A DNA stretch of 64,000 nt, from contig CM049319.1 of the NCBI GenBank assembly GCA_026874595.1, positions 20,817,601-20,881,600 of the forward strand, read 5' to 3'. Under the pieces are notes generated by a model. The model ran no database searches and was not told where the DNA came from. It saw nothing but the letters and a program-made list of their open reading frames with translations. Origin of the DNA: Sipunculus nudus (taxonomy: Eukaryota > Annelida > Sipuncula > Golfingiida > Sipunculidae). Positions 42,785 to 55,139 of the stretch are shown piece by piece. The position numbers and the translations under genes are program-made. Each line of letters begins with the position of its first letter. Within the stretch, counting starts at the first letter, position 1.

Positions 42785-43794
42785 CCAATTGTTGTATGGA
42801 GAAAGCAAGAGACCTCAAGACATGATATGTCGAGGAATTGTAGAGGTAGTAGTTGTACTACTCACTTGGTCTTACAGCTGTTTCACTGTCTCCAGTTGAT
42901 CACAGACTGAAGTGTAGTAGGTACATCTATTGTGGTTTTTCAGGTGCGCAGTCAGGCATGACGTGTCCGGGTCTTCGAGGCTTGTACACAGAGACGTGTG
43001 GCGGGCACCCCCACACAACTCTGCGTGCTTTTCTCAAGTTATTCTGTTAAGCATGAAGTTTTTACGATGTAGACATTTAGCCCCAATGTCATTTCTTTTG
43101 TTGATGTTGTTGGGGCTAGTGCTGTTTTTCAATATTTCTAGTTTTTCTGACAGACATAAGTCACAGCATTTATCACCTGGTTGGTAGGTTTTGCACTGTT
43201 TGATTATTTGCCATTTAATTTTTGGTTTAGGGTTCATTTTTTTGTCCCAGACGTATTGGGACAGGGTTGTGGCGTTCTTTTTAGATTGAGTTCTGAAAGA
43301 GTGAGTATGTTGGGTAAATCTGGTTTTAAATTTTCCTTGTGTCATGCCGACGTAGTTGATTTGGGTGTTTTCGACCGTGGCTTTGTAGATGACACCTTCC
43401 GTGCAACATTTTCCGGGGATGGGACAGTTGGTTTTGTCCTTGCAGTTGCATTTATCTGTCTGATCTTGTGGAGTGGTTTGGTCATTTAACACTTTACGGT
43501 TGTGGGATGATATTATGGAGTCAATATTAGGACAGCAGCTGTAACTGATTTTAACTGTTTTTCTGTTGATGATGGGATTTAGGATGTGGTTTTTGGGGAA
43601 GTGTTTATCAATTAGTTTTAGGAAGTTCTTACCGATATTGGTTTTGAGTGCCATGTTATATGGTGGGTTGTACCATGTTACGTTTCTACTTCTATTCTTT
43701 TTTCTCCTAGTAGTGCCTTCAGCGTTTGGTTGAAATTTAAGTAGGCTGCTATGTCCACTTTTTTTGAGAGCTTGCTCATATTCATACTTATTTT
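42785..43794 (-). mobile_element. 5'-truncated Penelope-like element, left arm
   Basis: Same fragment as 23370-24330 but with an extra ~60 bp of 3' tail (to CCAATTGTTG at the TA tract). It is cut at its 5' side exactly at the palindrome centre. Confidence 0.88.
43034..43792 (-). CDS. Penelope-like linker plus GIY-YIG endonuclease
   Basis: Encodes the same 252 residues as 23380-24138, with all GIY-YIG key residues present. It is open to the palindrome centre without a native start. Confidence 0.85.
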   Translation of the reverse strand, partial: NKYEYEQALKKSGHSSLLKFQPNAEGTTRRKKNRSRNVTWYNPPYNMALKTNIGKNFLKLIDKHFPKNHILNPIINRKTVKISYSCCPNIDSIISSHNRKVLNDQTTPQDQTDKCNCKDKTNCPIPGKCCTEGVIYKATVENTQINYVGMTQGKFKTRFTQHTHSFRTQSKKNATTLSQYVWDKKMNPKPKIKWQIIKQCKTYQPGDKCCDLCLSEKLEILKNSTSPNNINKRNDIGAKCLHRKNFMLNRIT

Positions 43795-43798
43795 GGGA

Positions 43799-44809
43799 AA
43801 AATAAGTATGAATATGAGCAAGCTCTCAAAAAAAGTGGACATAGCAGCCTACTTAAATTTCAACCAAACGCTGAAGGCACTACTAGGAGAAAAAAGAATA
43901 GAAGTAGAAACGTAACATGGTACAACCCACCATATAACATGGCACTCAAAACCAATATCGGTAAGAACTTCCTAAAACTAATTGATAAACACTTCCCCAA
44001 AAACCACATCCTAAATCCCATCATCAACAGAAAAACAGTTAAAATCAGTTACAGCTGCTGTCCTAATATTGACTCCATAATATCATCCCACAACCGTAAA
44101 GTGTTAAATGACCAAACCACTCCACAAGATCAGACAGATAAATGCAACTGCAAGGACAAAACCAACTGTCCCATCCCCGGAAAATGTTGCACGGAAGGTG
44201 TCATCTACAAAGCCACGGTCGAAAACACCCAAATCAACTACGTCGGCATGACACAAGGAAAATTTAAAACCAGATTTACCCAACATACTCACTCTTTCAG
44301 AACTCAATCTAAAAAGAACGCCACAACCCTGTCCCAATACGTCTGGGACAAAAAAATGAACCCTAAACCAAAAATTAAATGGCAAATAATCAAACAGTGC
44401 AAAACCTACCAACCAGGTGATAAATGCTGTGACTTATGTCTGTCAGAAAAACTAGAAATATTGAAAAACAGCACTAGCCCCAACAACATCAACAAAAGAA
44501 ATGACATTGGGGCTAAATGTCTACATCGTAAAAACTTCATGCTTAACAGAATAACTTGAGAAAAGCACGCAGAGTTGTGTGGGGGTGCCCGCCACACGTC
44601 TCTGTGTACAAGCCTCGAAGACCCGGACACGTCATGCCTGACTGCGCACCTGAAAAACCACAATAGATGTACCTACTACACTTCAGTCTGTGATCAACTG
44701 GAGACAGTGAAACAGCTGTAAGACCAAGTGAGTAGTACAACTACTACCTCTACAATTCCTCGACATATCATGTCTTGAGGTCTCTTGCTTTCTCCATACA
44801 ACAATTGGA
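43799..44809 (+). mobile_element. 5'-truncated Penelope-like element, right arm
   Basis: Mirror of 42785-43794, head to head with it across the 4-bp spacer. Confidence 0.88.
43801..44559 (+). CDS. Penelope-like linker plus GIY-YIG endonuclease
   Basis: Identical in product to 43034-43792. The two frames diverge from the palindrome centre and neither has an RT domain or start codon of its own. Confidence 0.85.
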   Translation, partial: NKYEYEQALKKSGHSSLLKFQPNAEGTTRRKKNRSRNVTWYNPPYNMALKTNIGKNFLKLIDKHFPKNHILNPIINRKTVKISYSCCPNIDSIISSHNRKVLNDQTTPQDQTDKCNCKDKTNCPIPGKCCTEGVIYKATVENTQINYVGMTQGKFKTRFTQHTHSFRTQSKKNATTLSQYVWDKKMNPKPKIKWQIIKQCKTYQPGDKCCDLCLSEKLEILKNSTSPNNINKRNDIGAKCLHRKNFMLNRIT

Positions 44810-44831
44810 TATATATATATATATATATATA

Positions 44832-45349
44832 CAGTAAAACCCCGCTAACGCGACCACCTGCGGGACCAGGCAAAGGGGTCTTGTTGGCGGGATGGTCGTG
44901 TTAGCGGGATACTTGTCTGCCAATATAAATGCAGGCGATAATGATGGTATATCAAGTAAATGTTAATATGCTGTCCCTGTTTAATTCAAAATTTAAAATA
45001 TAAAGAAAAATAAATAACAAACATGATTCAGAAGTTTTATTCACATAGAAATAAATCACACAAATGAAACAAATAGATTGACTAAGCCATTAAACAAGTC
45101 AATGGGCATTGTATAAAATGTACAATCTACACTCGTCCAAAATATGCCACCAGAGTTGACTGTGTCTTCAACCTGACAGTTCCTTTCAGTGCTTCAGTTT
45201 GCAGCTTTTCCTCAAGTTGACTCATGGACTGCCATAAATCAGGACAGGACTCCTGGCAGAATGCTTTCAGTATAGTTTGGCTAACAAGTTGGGCGGCAAT
45301 ATAAACAAGCCTAACTATGGCTGGGCAAATGAAAGCGGGCTTTCCCACA
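44832..45349 (-). mobile_element. pogo/Tigger-like element part, mirrored
   Basis: Reverse complement of 42244-42761. It starts CAGTAAAACCCCGCTAACGC after (TA)n and ends at CACA, the complement of the TGTG duplication. Confidence 0.65.
45127..45348 (-). pseudogene. pogo-like transposase C-terminal remnant, mirrored
   Basis: Same product and PIP-box-like tail as 42245-42466. Confidence 0.43.
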
Positions 45350-45629
45350 CAGTCCAGCACATTTGTCCAGAATATCAGCTCAACTTGAGCTGAGGGTCAG
45401 GTTACAGCAGACTGCCATGCATGGACCCGGGGGTTGATTAATTGCCCTGATAAAGTGTTTGCCCCGGTCTGTGGGGTTCAGCAGATTAATGTGCTGCTAT
45501 CATATTTACACAGTGCATGTGAACAGGATCTAGGAGCATGCTTGTTTCTTAGTGTTGCCCTGCTTGTTGCTGAATGGTTTTATATTTTAATGCTGGATTT
45601 AACACTGTTTTACATAAAATTGGGACATT

Positions 45630-46427
45630 TTGAGCTGTTATGAAGAAAGTCGGTCAGACAAATGGAAATATTTTCACTATATACAACAAACAAAAATTAT
45701 TTCTCAACAAATGCTAATTCAATCGAAAAAGTTGTTGAGCCAACGATCCTTGCGAAAAGAGGCCACAAACTTGGAACACGAGGTTGAGTTGATTGCTGAA
45801 CAGAAACATTTGCCATGCATTCTTGATTTGCAAGTTACTGAATTTATTCAAGTTGAATTTCCTGACAAAGTGACAAAAATTGTTTCTGTGGACCCCACTT
45901 TGACAGATGGAGTAAATCAGATTGAAATTTATGCTGAGTTGGCCAAAGGGCACAATGGACAATGCAGATATATTGCAGAACGAATTGCAGCATATTTGGC
46001 GAGAAAACATTGTGTCTGGTCCAATATTGTGTTCTTTCTACCTGGAACACTTGGGGTCTATCAGTGTGGAGCAAGACCAAACAGATTTCTCTTGCGTGAT
46101 GAAGTCAAGCTAAAAAAGTTGTCAAATAACATCCATGCAGCATTCACATATCCTAAAGATTCCACATATGACCTTGAGTTACCACAGGATGATAGTGAAA
46201 GTATCAAGTGCAAAACATGTTTTGCCAAGGACATGCCAAAACCTCTGAAGATATCAGAATTTCAAATTGAATGTGAATGGCTGTTGGATGTGCCACTGGA
46301 AGTACAGTTACTACTGGAATCATTCATCAACAAAGAAACTCTCTCAAAGGCAGATGACAAAGAGGCATTTTTAAAAAAGAAATTAGCCCGTCTCTATGAA
46401 ACACATGACATTTTACTTACACCTTGA
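45630..46427 (+). CDS. transposon gene, 5'-most surviving segment
   Basis: Same product as 41166-41963. It begins at the deletion junction, so the real N-terminus is absent. It ends DILLTP with TGA overlapping the next frame by 4 bp. Confidence 0.6.
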   Translation: MSCYEESRSDKWKYFHYIQQTKIISQQMLIQSKKLLSQRSLRKEATNLEHEVELIAEQKHLPCILDLQVTEFIQVEFPDKVTKIVSVDPTLTDGVNQIEIYAELAKGHNGQCRYIAERIAAYLARKHCVWSNIVFFLPGTLGVYQCGARPNRFLLRDEVKLKKLSNNIHAAFTYPKDSTYDLELPQDDSESIKCKTCFAKDMPKPLKISEFQIECEWLLDVPLEVQLLLESFINKETLSKADDKEAFLKKKLARLYETHDILLTP

Positions 46428-46996
46428 ATAAGCATTATTTAGGCATTCTTCAGCAAGCAAACACAGAGGAGCTCTCTCTACATTATCAGAGTGTTAAGTC
46501 TGCCTTTTCTGTCACAGTAAGTGCTGGAGCAACAAGCTGTTTGACAACAGCTGAGAATAAATTGAAACAAAAGGCTAGTGATGACCTTTGTTACTACAAT
46601 ACATACCTAAGAAAGTACCCTTTGGAATACATGTCTGTTGGTGGATTTGGAACATTTGATGTTAGCCTAAGGGACTGCACCATAATTCTGATGTTGGACA
46701 ATCTTGTACGACTAAAATATCACAGTGATCCAAACCCTGGACAAGGGCGTTCCAAGCAGTTATGTACCTTGCCCATCACACTACAAGGTCTACCTAGGGA
46801 TGCTGCAGTGGTTGATTCGTGGCATGACTCGACAATTTGTGATGGTAGTGACAACTGTCGCTGCAAAAAACCTGTTTCATTGCAAAGCAGTGATATATCC
46901 CTCATCATGGATCTGACTACTGAGGAAGACAACTGTTTGAATCGTTTCCATATGCTTTGTACCTGGGGCTTCTCATCTTCCTGGCAGACTTCCAAG
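46424..46996 (+). CDS. transposon gene, LDNLVRLKYHSDPNPG segment
   Basis: Same product as 40597-41169. The donor AAG|GTAGGC is at 46997 and the intron runs to 47276. Confidence 0.62.
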
Positions 46997-47276
46997 GTAG
47001 GCAATATATTTAAGTGAAAATACTTATTAGTCATTATTATTGCTGAACATCTCATTTAAACATACACAGAAACGGCAATTGTTGGTCTACCTTTCTGCCA
47101 GTTTGTATCAACACAGAAAATTATGGAGTACTAAGTACAATTTAGATTGAAACTTTATAATTCCTAGTATCTAACAGTCAATAATAATGAAGTTATTCAA
47201 TTTAATATTCTGTCTTTCAAAATAGCCACTTATTAACTATTGGTGACTTATTTGCACAAATCATCTTTTTTTCCAG

Positions 47277-47998
47277 ATGACTTTGCAATCTTCCTCACAA
47301 TGGATCCAAATGTCTCTGAGCCACCAGCCCTTGAGAGTTCCGAAAATGATATCTGCACAGATGAGGTATAAGAAATATATATTTAGTCATATGAAATGGA
47401 GTACAAATGGACATATACAAAATATAAAAAAATTAATATATCTGACTAATAGGCAGCTGAGCTAAATACCTATAAATTTCATAAATCCAACTCACCATCT
47501 TTAAAAATTTTATACATATCTATAAATTAAGTATACCTACAGGTTCATGATTGGGCATCTTGGCACTGGTTACAGGCTCTATTGTCCCTGTTATCAAGGA
47601 CAAGTAAGCTATATTTACTTAGTGATCATGCAAGTTATTTTAATTCAGTGATCAAGCAATTTATAAAGCTTTAACTTAGAAAAAACTGTCCTCCATTTCA
47701 ATGCAGTGTCTGGTGTCTCAACTTGGACCAAGTACATCCACCATTCAAGAAGAGATGGAGCTTGCATCTGAGGATGGCAATGCCGTTGACAGGGATGAGG
47801 ACGAACTGTATGACATAATGCAAGATCATGATGCTGAGCAAAAAACAGAACATGTAGAGATGGAAGCACCAGGAACAATCAGTCAATTTGAGAATGAATT
47901 TTGTCAATTACAGGATGATAGCATGTTAAGTGAGGAGGGGGATGATAACATATCACATCTTGAATTGTCAATGCATGATCTTAGTTTGAATGATGAAG
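47277..47998 (+). CDS. transposon gene, three small exons
   Basis: Exons 47277-47365, 47543-47603 and 47707-47998; introns 47366-47542 and 47604-47706. Phases match as described for 22156-22877. Confidence 0.65.
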
Positions 47999-48041
47999 GT
48001 AAAACAGGTGAAACAACTAACTCAAGTGCAAAAAAGTGCAG

Positions 48042-50188
48042 CTATTCCAAACTTGTTTGGCTTTGAAAAGTCCATTGCCCCAGCACTTTTATGCAGGCAC
48101 CCTCCACCAGCAACAGGGCGAGATGATGACATATATGTTCTAAGAGATATACTGGATGACATTTTGATCGAGACTGGCCGCTACAAAATAAACAAACAGG
48201 ACAAAATCCTTGTTGGACCTGATCACAAATTGGGAACCAACCTGTTGAAATTGGTCAAGCAAGAAGAAAAGTATGAACAGTTTCTGCCTGATTTCCCACT
48301 TCTTCATTTGCGAAAATCAAGGATCACCACTTTGTTTAGCGCATACAAGGATGCTGGCATTATTCATATGTTGAAATTCATGAGAGAAGATGACAGGGAT
48401 GAATGGACAAAGCTTGTCTCGGCAACACATATTGATGTAGCAACAAGGAATGTGAAGCGCTTGTCTCAAGCTCTGCACCTGGCAGTCATTGTTCGATTTG
48501 CAACTACACTGGAGGGAGAAGAATTGGAAAAACTAAGAGAATCATTTGCAAGTGATGATCCTAGTAGTGTGGCAGACCAATGGGGAGAGAGATTAGAAGA
48601 TTTTGTTAAACGCAGCTCAGCACAGAATTTTACCTTTGCCTTACATTGTGACATAATGCGCCACTGCGATGAGATACTGGCTATATCATTAGCTGAACGT
48701 TTAGGAGGGAAAGGTGGCTACACACTTTTGTTAGCTGCTGTGAAGTCCTCACTTGGCTTCTCATATCTCAATGGTGCAAGCTGTTATGCCCCTTTCTGCA
48801 CCTTACTCCTCCATGAACATTACTCCAATGGCCCTTACCATCAACATATGAAAGAAACCTTGTTTGCCACACCCATTGGGAACAGTTCATTCAATTTTGC
48901 TGGTGACACGAAAAGAGAAATGGACCACCAGGACGTGCTTAGGGGGTTCCGTTCAGGATCAACCCTTCAGTCGGTCACATGTAGGATGTCTCTTTTAGAT
49001 CCATTGAATGAGATACATGTACAACAGCTGAAACACAGAGGGGAGAAACGTGCATCCTTCCAAAAGACAGAAGATGATTTAGGTTGGCGTCTGACCCAAA
49101 ATGATGTGAATCACATCGTCCCTACTGCATCCCTTATCTTGCGAAGGGGTGGTTTGTCAACAGTGCCTTGTCAGTCAGTCTTCAATGTCTACATACAAGA
49201 AAAGAAATGTTTGTCTAAATCAGTTTTAGACAATCCCACCAAAGCAGCTGGAACCTATCTCATAAAAAAGTTTCTGATGAAAGAAAAACTGTTCAATATC
49301 ACAGAAGATGACCTGAATGACCTAGACGAAACTGAATGTCCTGCAACTTTGAGAAACAGGGTAAGGAAAAGCAAAAGCACAACAGTGAAAAGGTCAACTG
49401 ACAAGGTAACAATTATAGACAAAACAGATGAACAGAAAGCAGAGGAAAAGAGGCAACAAATAGTTAAAAGAGAGACAAAGAAGATGGACCACATAAGTTC
49501 TAAAATGAACACTTGTCAGGCTTTAGTGAAGCCAGACTGTACCAAACCTAAAGTAAAAAAGTCCACCAGTGTTGTCAAGGCTTTAAAGTCTTTGATAAGT
49601 GCTTGTACCATCAAGGCAAATGAAACCGACACAGGAAGTCTGATATTGACTGAACAAGAAAAAATACCAGCCATTGTGTCTGAATATTCAACGTACGGGA
49701 CAGTCGAATTTGCTGGTGTAAAATTCAAGGCACATGCCGCATCTGGCACCCAGTATTTGAAATTTGTTGAGTCAGCAGTGATCAACTCCACAAGAAAACA
49801 ACTTCCAAAACTGAAAACCTTAGTCTTGTGTGAGGAGAAATATAAATTTACTCCTGATGACTTCAAAGCTGCTACTAGAGAACAAAGAAAAACAAACAGG
49901 TCAGCTTCGATTTCCCATCTGAAAACATCTGATAGTATTTTAAGTGATGAAGTCTTCAACAAAAAGGCCATCCTAGAAACAGCAGAAGGGAAGAGCCTGA
50001 TCAGCACATACGTTGCTGCAAATGCCACAAATTTGAAAATACCAGCTGATCTAACTTTGGTCATTGACAGCGAATACTACCTGGAAGGGTGCTCCTGCCA
50101 ATTATTGTTTGCATCTGTCATCTTTACACTGTACCTGTCAAGTGCAACTTTGTGCAAAATGGAACTCCTCCATCTATTCAAAGCTTGA
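48042..50188 (+). CDS. transposon gene, large exon
   Basis: Follows the 43-bp intron 47999-48041. The product equals that of 37309-39551 up to LLHLFK, then stops (FKA-stop) because of the missing G near 50183. In this arm the frame carrying KGEAE can be read without a stop from 50064, so the indel changes how the nuclease frame might connect. Confidence 0.7.
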
Positions 50189-50463
50189 ATATGTCAAGCA
50201 AAGGAAGGGTGAGGCAGAACTTGCCCAAGTTGACTGGTTGTCGCAATGTCATTCTCAGCTTGGACAGAATGACAGCTGTGTGAGCATTGTCACCTCTGGT
50301 GACATAGATGCTGTGCCCATTCATTTGTTTGCCATCAGTAGGTTGTGGCCTAGGAGACAAGATGGAAAATTTTGTAACTCTGTCTTTGTACTGTTGCAGA
50401 AACCAAAGAGAATATGGGACATTTATAACATCACCGGTATACTGGAGTTTCTTGAAAACCATC
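50159..50463 (+). CDS. XPG-type nuclease module, partial (cut by gap)
   Basis: Contains KGEAELAQVDWL and IVTSGDIDAV and ends ITGILEFLENH at the N gap. The GGNDFLP motif would lie within the gap. Confidence 0.75.
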
Positions 50464-50963
50464 NNNNNNNNNNNNNNNNNNNNNNNNNNNNNNNNNNNNN
50501 NNNNNNNNNNNNNNNNNNNNNNNNNNNNNNNNNNNNNNNNNNNNNNNNNNNNNNNNNNNNNNNNNNNNNNNNNNNNNNNNNNNNNNNNNNNNNNNNNNNN
50601 NNNNNNNNNNNNNNNNNNNNNNNNNNNNNNNNNNNNNNNNNNNNNNNNNNNNNNNNNNNNNNNNNNNNNNNNNNNNNNNNNNNNNNNNNNNNNNNNNNNN
50701 NNNNNNNNNNNNNNNNNNNNNNNNNNNNNNNNNNNNNNNNNNNNNNNNNNNNNNNNNNNNNNNNNNNNNNNNNNNNNNNNNNNNNNNNNNNNNNNNNNNN
50801 NNNNNNNNNNNNNNNNNNNNNNNNNNNNNNNNNNNNNNNNNNNNNNNNNNNNNNNNNNNNNNNNNNNNNNNNNNNNNNNNNNNNNNNNNNNNNNNNNNNN
50901 NNNNNNNNNNNNNNNNNNNNNNNNNNNNNNNNNNNNNNNNNNNNNNNNNNNNNNNNNNNNNNN
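50464..50963. other. scaffold gap, 500 N
   Basis: Exactly 500 N, a common placeholder length, so the true size is unknown. The contig ends on both sides come from the same part of the nuclease gene but in opposite orientation. Confidence 0.98.
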
Positions 50964-51474
50964 TTTCTTTGAAATGGTCATTCTGTATCACCTGGAGCAG
51001 CATTTTTTCATGGGATATCCCATAGAATTTGGGCAGGAAATCATTTCCACCCATACAGAGTGTGACTGCAACTTTCACACCAATCTGGCGGTCTTGCAGA
51101 TGGTTTTCAAGAAACTCCAGTATACCGGTGATGTTATAAATGTCCCATATTCTCTTTGGTTTCTGCAACAGTACAAAGACAGAGTTACAAAATTTTCCAT
51201 CTTGTCTCCTAGGCCACAACCTACTGATGGCAAACAAATGAATGGGCACAGCATCTATGTCACCAGAGGTGACAATGCTCACACAGCTGTCATTCTGTCC
51301 AAGCTGAGAATGACATTGCGACAACCAGTCAACTTGGGCAAGTTCTGCCTCACCCTTCCTTTGCTTGACATATTCAAGCCTTTGAATAGATGGAGGAGTT
51401 CCATTTTGCACAAAGTTGCACTTGACAGGTACAGTGTAAAGATGACAGATGCAAACAATAATTGGCAGGAGCAC
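50964..51474 (-). CDS. XPG-type nuclease module, partial
   Basis: Carries the GEAE, SGDIDA and GGNDFLP motifs. The C-terminal basic tail is lost in the gap. Confidence 0.78.
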
Positions 51475-53521
51475 CCTTCCAGGTAGTATTCGCTGTCAAT
51501 GACCAAAGTTAGATCAGCTGGTATTTTCAAATTTGTGGCATTTGCAGCAACGTATGTGCTGATCAGGCTCTTCCCTTCTGCTGTTTCTAGGATGGCCTTT
51601 TTGTTGAAGACTTCATCACTTAAAATACTATCAGATGTTTTCAGATGGGAAATCGAAGCTGACCTGTTTGTTTTTCTTTGTTCTCTAGTAGCAGCTTTGA
51701 AGTCATCAGGAGTAAATTTATATTTCTCCTCACACAAGACTAAGGTTTTCAGTTTTGGAAGTTGTTTTCTTGTGGAGTTGATCACTGCTGACTCAACAAA
51801 TTTCAAATACTGGGTGCCAGATGCGGCATGTGCCTTGAATTTTACACCAGCAAATTCGACTGTCCCGTACGTTGAATATTCAGACACAATGGCTGGTATT
51901 TTTTCTTGTTCAGTCAATATCAGACTTCCTGTGTCGGTTTCATTTGCCTTGATGGTACAAGCACTTATCAAAGACTTTAAAGCCTTGACAACACTGGTGG
52001 ACTTTTTTACTTTAGGTTTGGTACAGTCTGGCTTCACTAAAGCCTGACAAGTGTTCATTTTAGAACTTATGTGGTCCATCTTCTTTGTCTCTCTTTTAAC
52101 TATTTGTTGCCTCTTTTCCTCTGCTTTCTGTTCATCTGTTTTGTCTATAATTGTTACCTTGTCAGTTGACCTTTTCACTGTTGTGCTTTTGCTTTTCCTT
52201 ACCCTGTTTCTCAAAGTTGCAGGACATTCAGTTTCGTCTAGGTCATTCAGGTCATCTTCTGTGATATTGAACAGTTTTTCTTTCATCAGAAACTTTTTTA
52301 TGAGATAGGTTCCAGCTGCTTTGGTGGGATTGTCTAAAACTGATTTAGACAAACATTTCTTTTCTTGTATGTAGACATTGAAGACTGACTGACAAGGCAC
52401 TGTTGACAAACCACCCCTTCGCAAGATAAGGGATGCAGTAGGGACGATGTGATTCACATCATTTTGGGTCAGACGCCAACCTAAATCATCTTCTGTCTTT
52501 TGGAAGGATGCACGTTTCTCCCCTCTGTGTTTCAGCTGTTGTACATGTATCTCATTCAATGGATCTAAAAGAGACATCCTACATGTGACCGACTGAAGGG
52601 TTGATCCTGAACGGAACCCCCTAAGCACGTCCTGGTGGTCCATTTCTCTTTTCGTGTCACCAGCAAAATTGAATGAACTGTTCCCAATGGGTGTGGCAAA
52701 CAAGGTTTCTTTCATATGTTGATGGTAAGGGCCATTGGAGTAATGTTCATGGAGGAGTAAGGTGCAGAAAGGGGCATAACAGCTTGCACCATTGAGATAT
52801 GAGAAGCCAAGTGAGGACTTCACAGCAGCTAACAAAAGTGTGTAGCCACCTTTCCCTCCTAAACGTTCAGCTAATGATATAGCCAGTATCTCATCGCAGT
52901 GGCGCATTATGTCACAATGTAAGGCAAAGGTAAAATTCTGTGCTGAGCTGCGTTTAACAAAATCTTCTAATCTCTCTCCCCATTGGTCTGCCACACTACT
53001 AGGATCATCACTTGCAAATGATTCTCTTAGTTTTTCCAATTCTTCTCCCTCCAGTGTAGTTGCAAATCGAACAATGACTGCCAGGTGCAGAGCTTGAGAC
53101 AAGCGCTTCACATTCCTTGTTGCTACATCAATATGTGTTGCCGAGACAAGCTTTGTCCATTCATCCCTGTCATCTTCTCTCATGAATTTCAACATATGAA
53201 TAATGCCAGCATCCTTGTATGCGCTAAACAAAGTGGTGATCCTTGATTTTCGCAAATGAAGAAGTGGGAAATCAGGCAGAAACTGTTCATACTTTTCTTC
53301 TTGCTTGACCAATTTCAACAGGTTGGTTCCCAATTTGTGATCAGGTCCAACAAGGATTTTGTCCTGTTTGTTTATTTTGTAGCGGCCAGTCTCGATCAAA
53401 ATGTCATCCAGTATATCTCTTAGAACATATATGTCATCATCTCGCCCTGTTGCTGGTGGAGGGTGCCTGCATAAAAGTGCTGGGGCAATGGACTTTTCAA
53501 AGCCAAACAAGTTTGGAATAG
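51279..53521 (-). CDS. transposon gene, large exon
   Basis: Same product as 37309-39551, including the extra G that gives the longer reading. Confidence 0.7.
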
Positions 53522-53564
53522 CTGCACTTTTTTGCACTTGAGTTAGTTGTTTCACCTGTTTTAC

Positions 53565-54286
53565 CTTCATCATTCAAACTAAGATCATGCATTGACAATT
53601 CAAGATGTGATATGTTATCATCCCCCTCCTCACTTAACATGCTATCATCCTGTAATTGACAAAATTCATTCTCAAATTGACTGATTGTTCCTGGTGCTTC
53701 CATCTCTACATGTTCTGTTTTTTGCTCAGCATCATGATCTTGCATTATGTCATACAGTTCGTCCTCATCCCTGTCAACGGCATTGCCATCCTCAGATGCA
53801 AGCTCCATCTCTTCTTGAATGGTGGATGTACTTGGTCCAAGTTGAGACACCAGACACTGCATTGAAATGGAGGACAGTTTTTTCTAAGTTAAAGCTTTAT
53901 AAATTGCTTGATCACTGAATTAAAATAACTTGCATGATCACTAAGTAAATATAGCTTACTTGTCCTTGATAACAGGGACAATAGAGCCTGTAACCAGTGC
54001 CAAGATGCCCAATCATGAACCTGTAGGTATACTTAATTTATAGATATGTATAAAATTTTTAAAGATGGTGAGTTGGATTTATGAAATTTATAGGTATTTA
54101 GCTCAGCTGCCTATTAGTCAGATATATTAATTTTTTTATATTTTGTATATGTCCATTTGTACTCCATTTCATATGACTAAATATATATTTCTTATACCTC
54201 ATCTGTGCAGATATCATTTTCGGAACTCTCAAGGGCTGGTGGCTCAGAGACATTTGGATCCATTGTGAGGAAGATTGCAAAGTCAT
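53565..54286 (-). CDS. transposon gene, three small exons
   Basis: Exons 54198-54286, 53960-54020 and 53565-53856, as at 39595-40316. Confidence 0.65.
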
Positions 54287-54566
54287 CTGGAAAAAAAGAT
54301 GATTTGTGCAAATAAGTCACCAATAGTTAATAAGTGGCTATTTTGAAAGACAGAATATTAAATTGAATAACTTCATTATTATTGACTGTTAGATACTAGG
54401 AATTATAAAGTTTCAATCTAAATTGTACTTAGTACTCCATAATTTTCTGTGTTGATACAAACTGGCAGAAAGGTAGACCAACAATTGCCGTTTCTGTGTA
54501 TGTTTAAATGAGATGTTCAGCAATAATAATGACTAATAAGTATTTTCACTTAAATATATTGCCTAC

Positions 54567-55139
54567 CTTGGAAGTCTGCCAGGAAGATGAGAAGCCCCAG
54601 GTACAAAGCATATGGAAACGATTCAAACAGTTGTCTTCCTCAGTAGTCAGATCCATGATGAGGGATATATCACTGCTTTGCAATGAAACAGGTTTTTTGC
54701 AGCGACAGTTGTCACTACCATCACAAATTGTCGAGTCATGCCACGAATCAACCACTGCAGCATCCCTAGGTAGACCTTGTAGTGTGATGGGCAAGGTACA
54801 TAACTGCTTGGAACGCCCTTGTCCAGGGTTTGGATCACTGTGATATTTTAGTCGTACAAGATTGTCCAACATCAGAATTATGGTGCAGTCCCTTAGGCTA
54901 ACATCAAATGTTCCAAATCCACCAACAGACATGTATTCCAAAGGGTACTTTCTTAGGTATGTATTGTAGTAACAAAGGTCATCACTAGCCTTTTGTTTCA
55001 ATTTATTCTCAGCTGTTGTCAAACAGCTTGTTGCTCCAGCACTTACTGTGACAGAAAAGGCAGACTTAACACTCTGATAATGTAGAGAGAGCTCCTCTGT
55101 GTTTGCTTGCTGAAGAATGCCTAAATAATGCTTATTCAA
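54567..55139 (-). CDS. transposon gene, LDNLVRLKYHSDPNPG segment
   Basis: Same product as 40597-41169. Confidence 0.62.

Larger units (their letters stand above)
37129..50463. repeat. giant near-perfect palindrome with 4-bp spacer
   Basis: Left arm 37129-43794 and right arm 43799-50463 are reverse complements (coordinates add up to 87,593). The centre is TTCATACTTATTTT, spacer GGGA (43795-43798), AAAATAAGTATGAA. The only difference I found is one G (near 37409, CAAAGGCTTG on the minus strand) missing near 50183. The right arm is cut by the N gap, so the true arm length may be greater. Confidence 0.93.
45350..50463 (+). mobile_element. XPG-type transposon, mirrored copy, cut by gap
   Basis: Starts with the complete 168-bp terminal repeat (45350-45517) and carries the same internal 5' deletion (junction near 45635). 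It is lost in the N gap inside the nuclease module. Confidence 0.85.

Noticed and set aside
42840-43035. Hammerhead ribozyme in the Penelope-like tail
   Set aside because: Some Penelope-like elements carry hammerhead motifs, but I could not find the CTGATGA and GAAA core on either strand here.
43181-43489. Antisense frames across the Penelope-like coding part
   Set aside because: They are shadows of the GIY-YIG coding strand.
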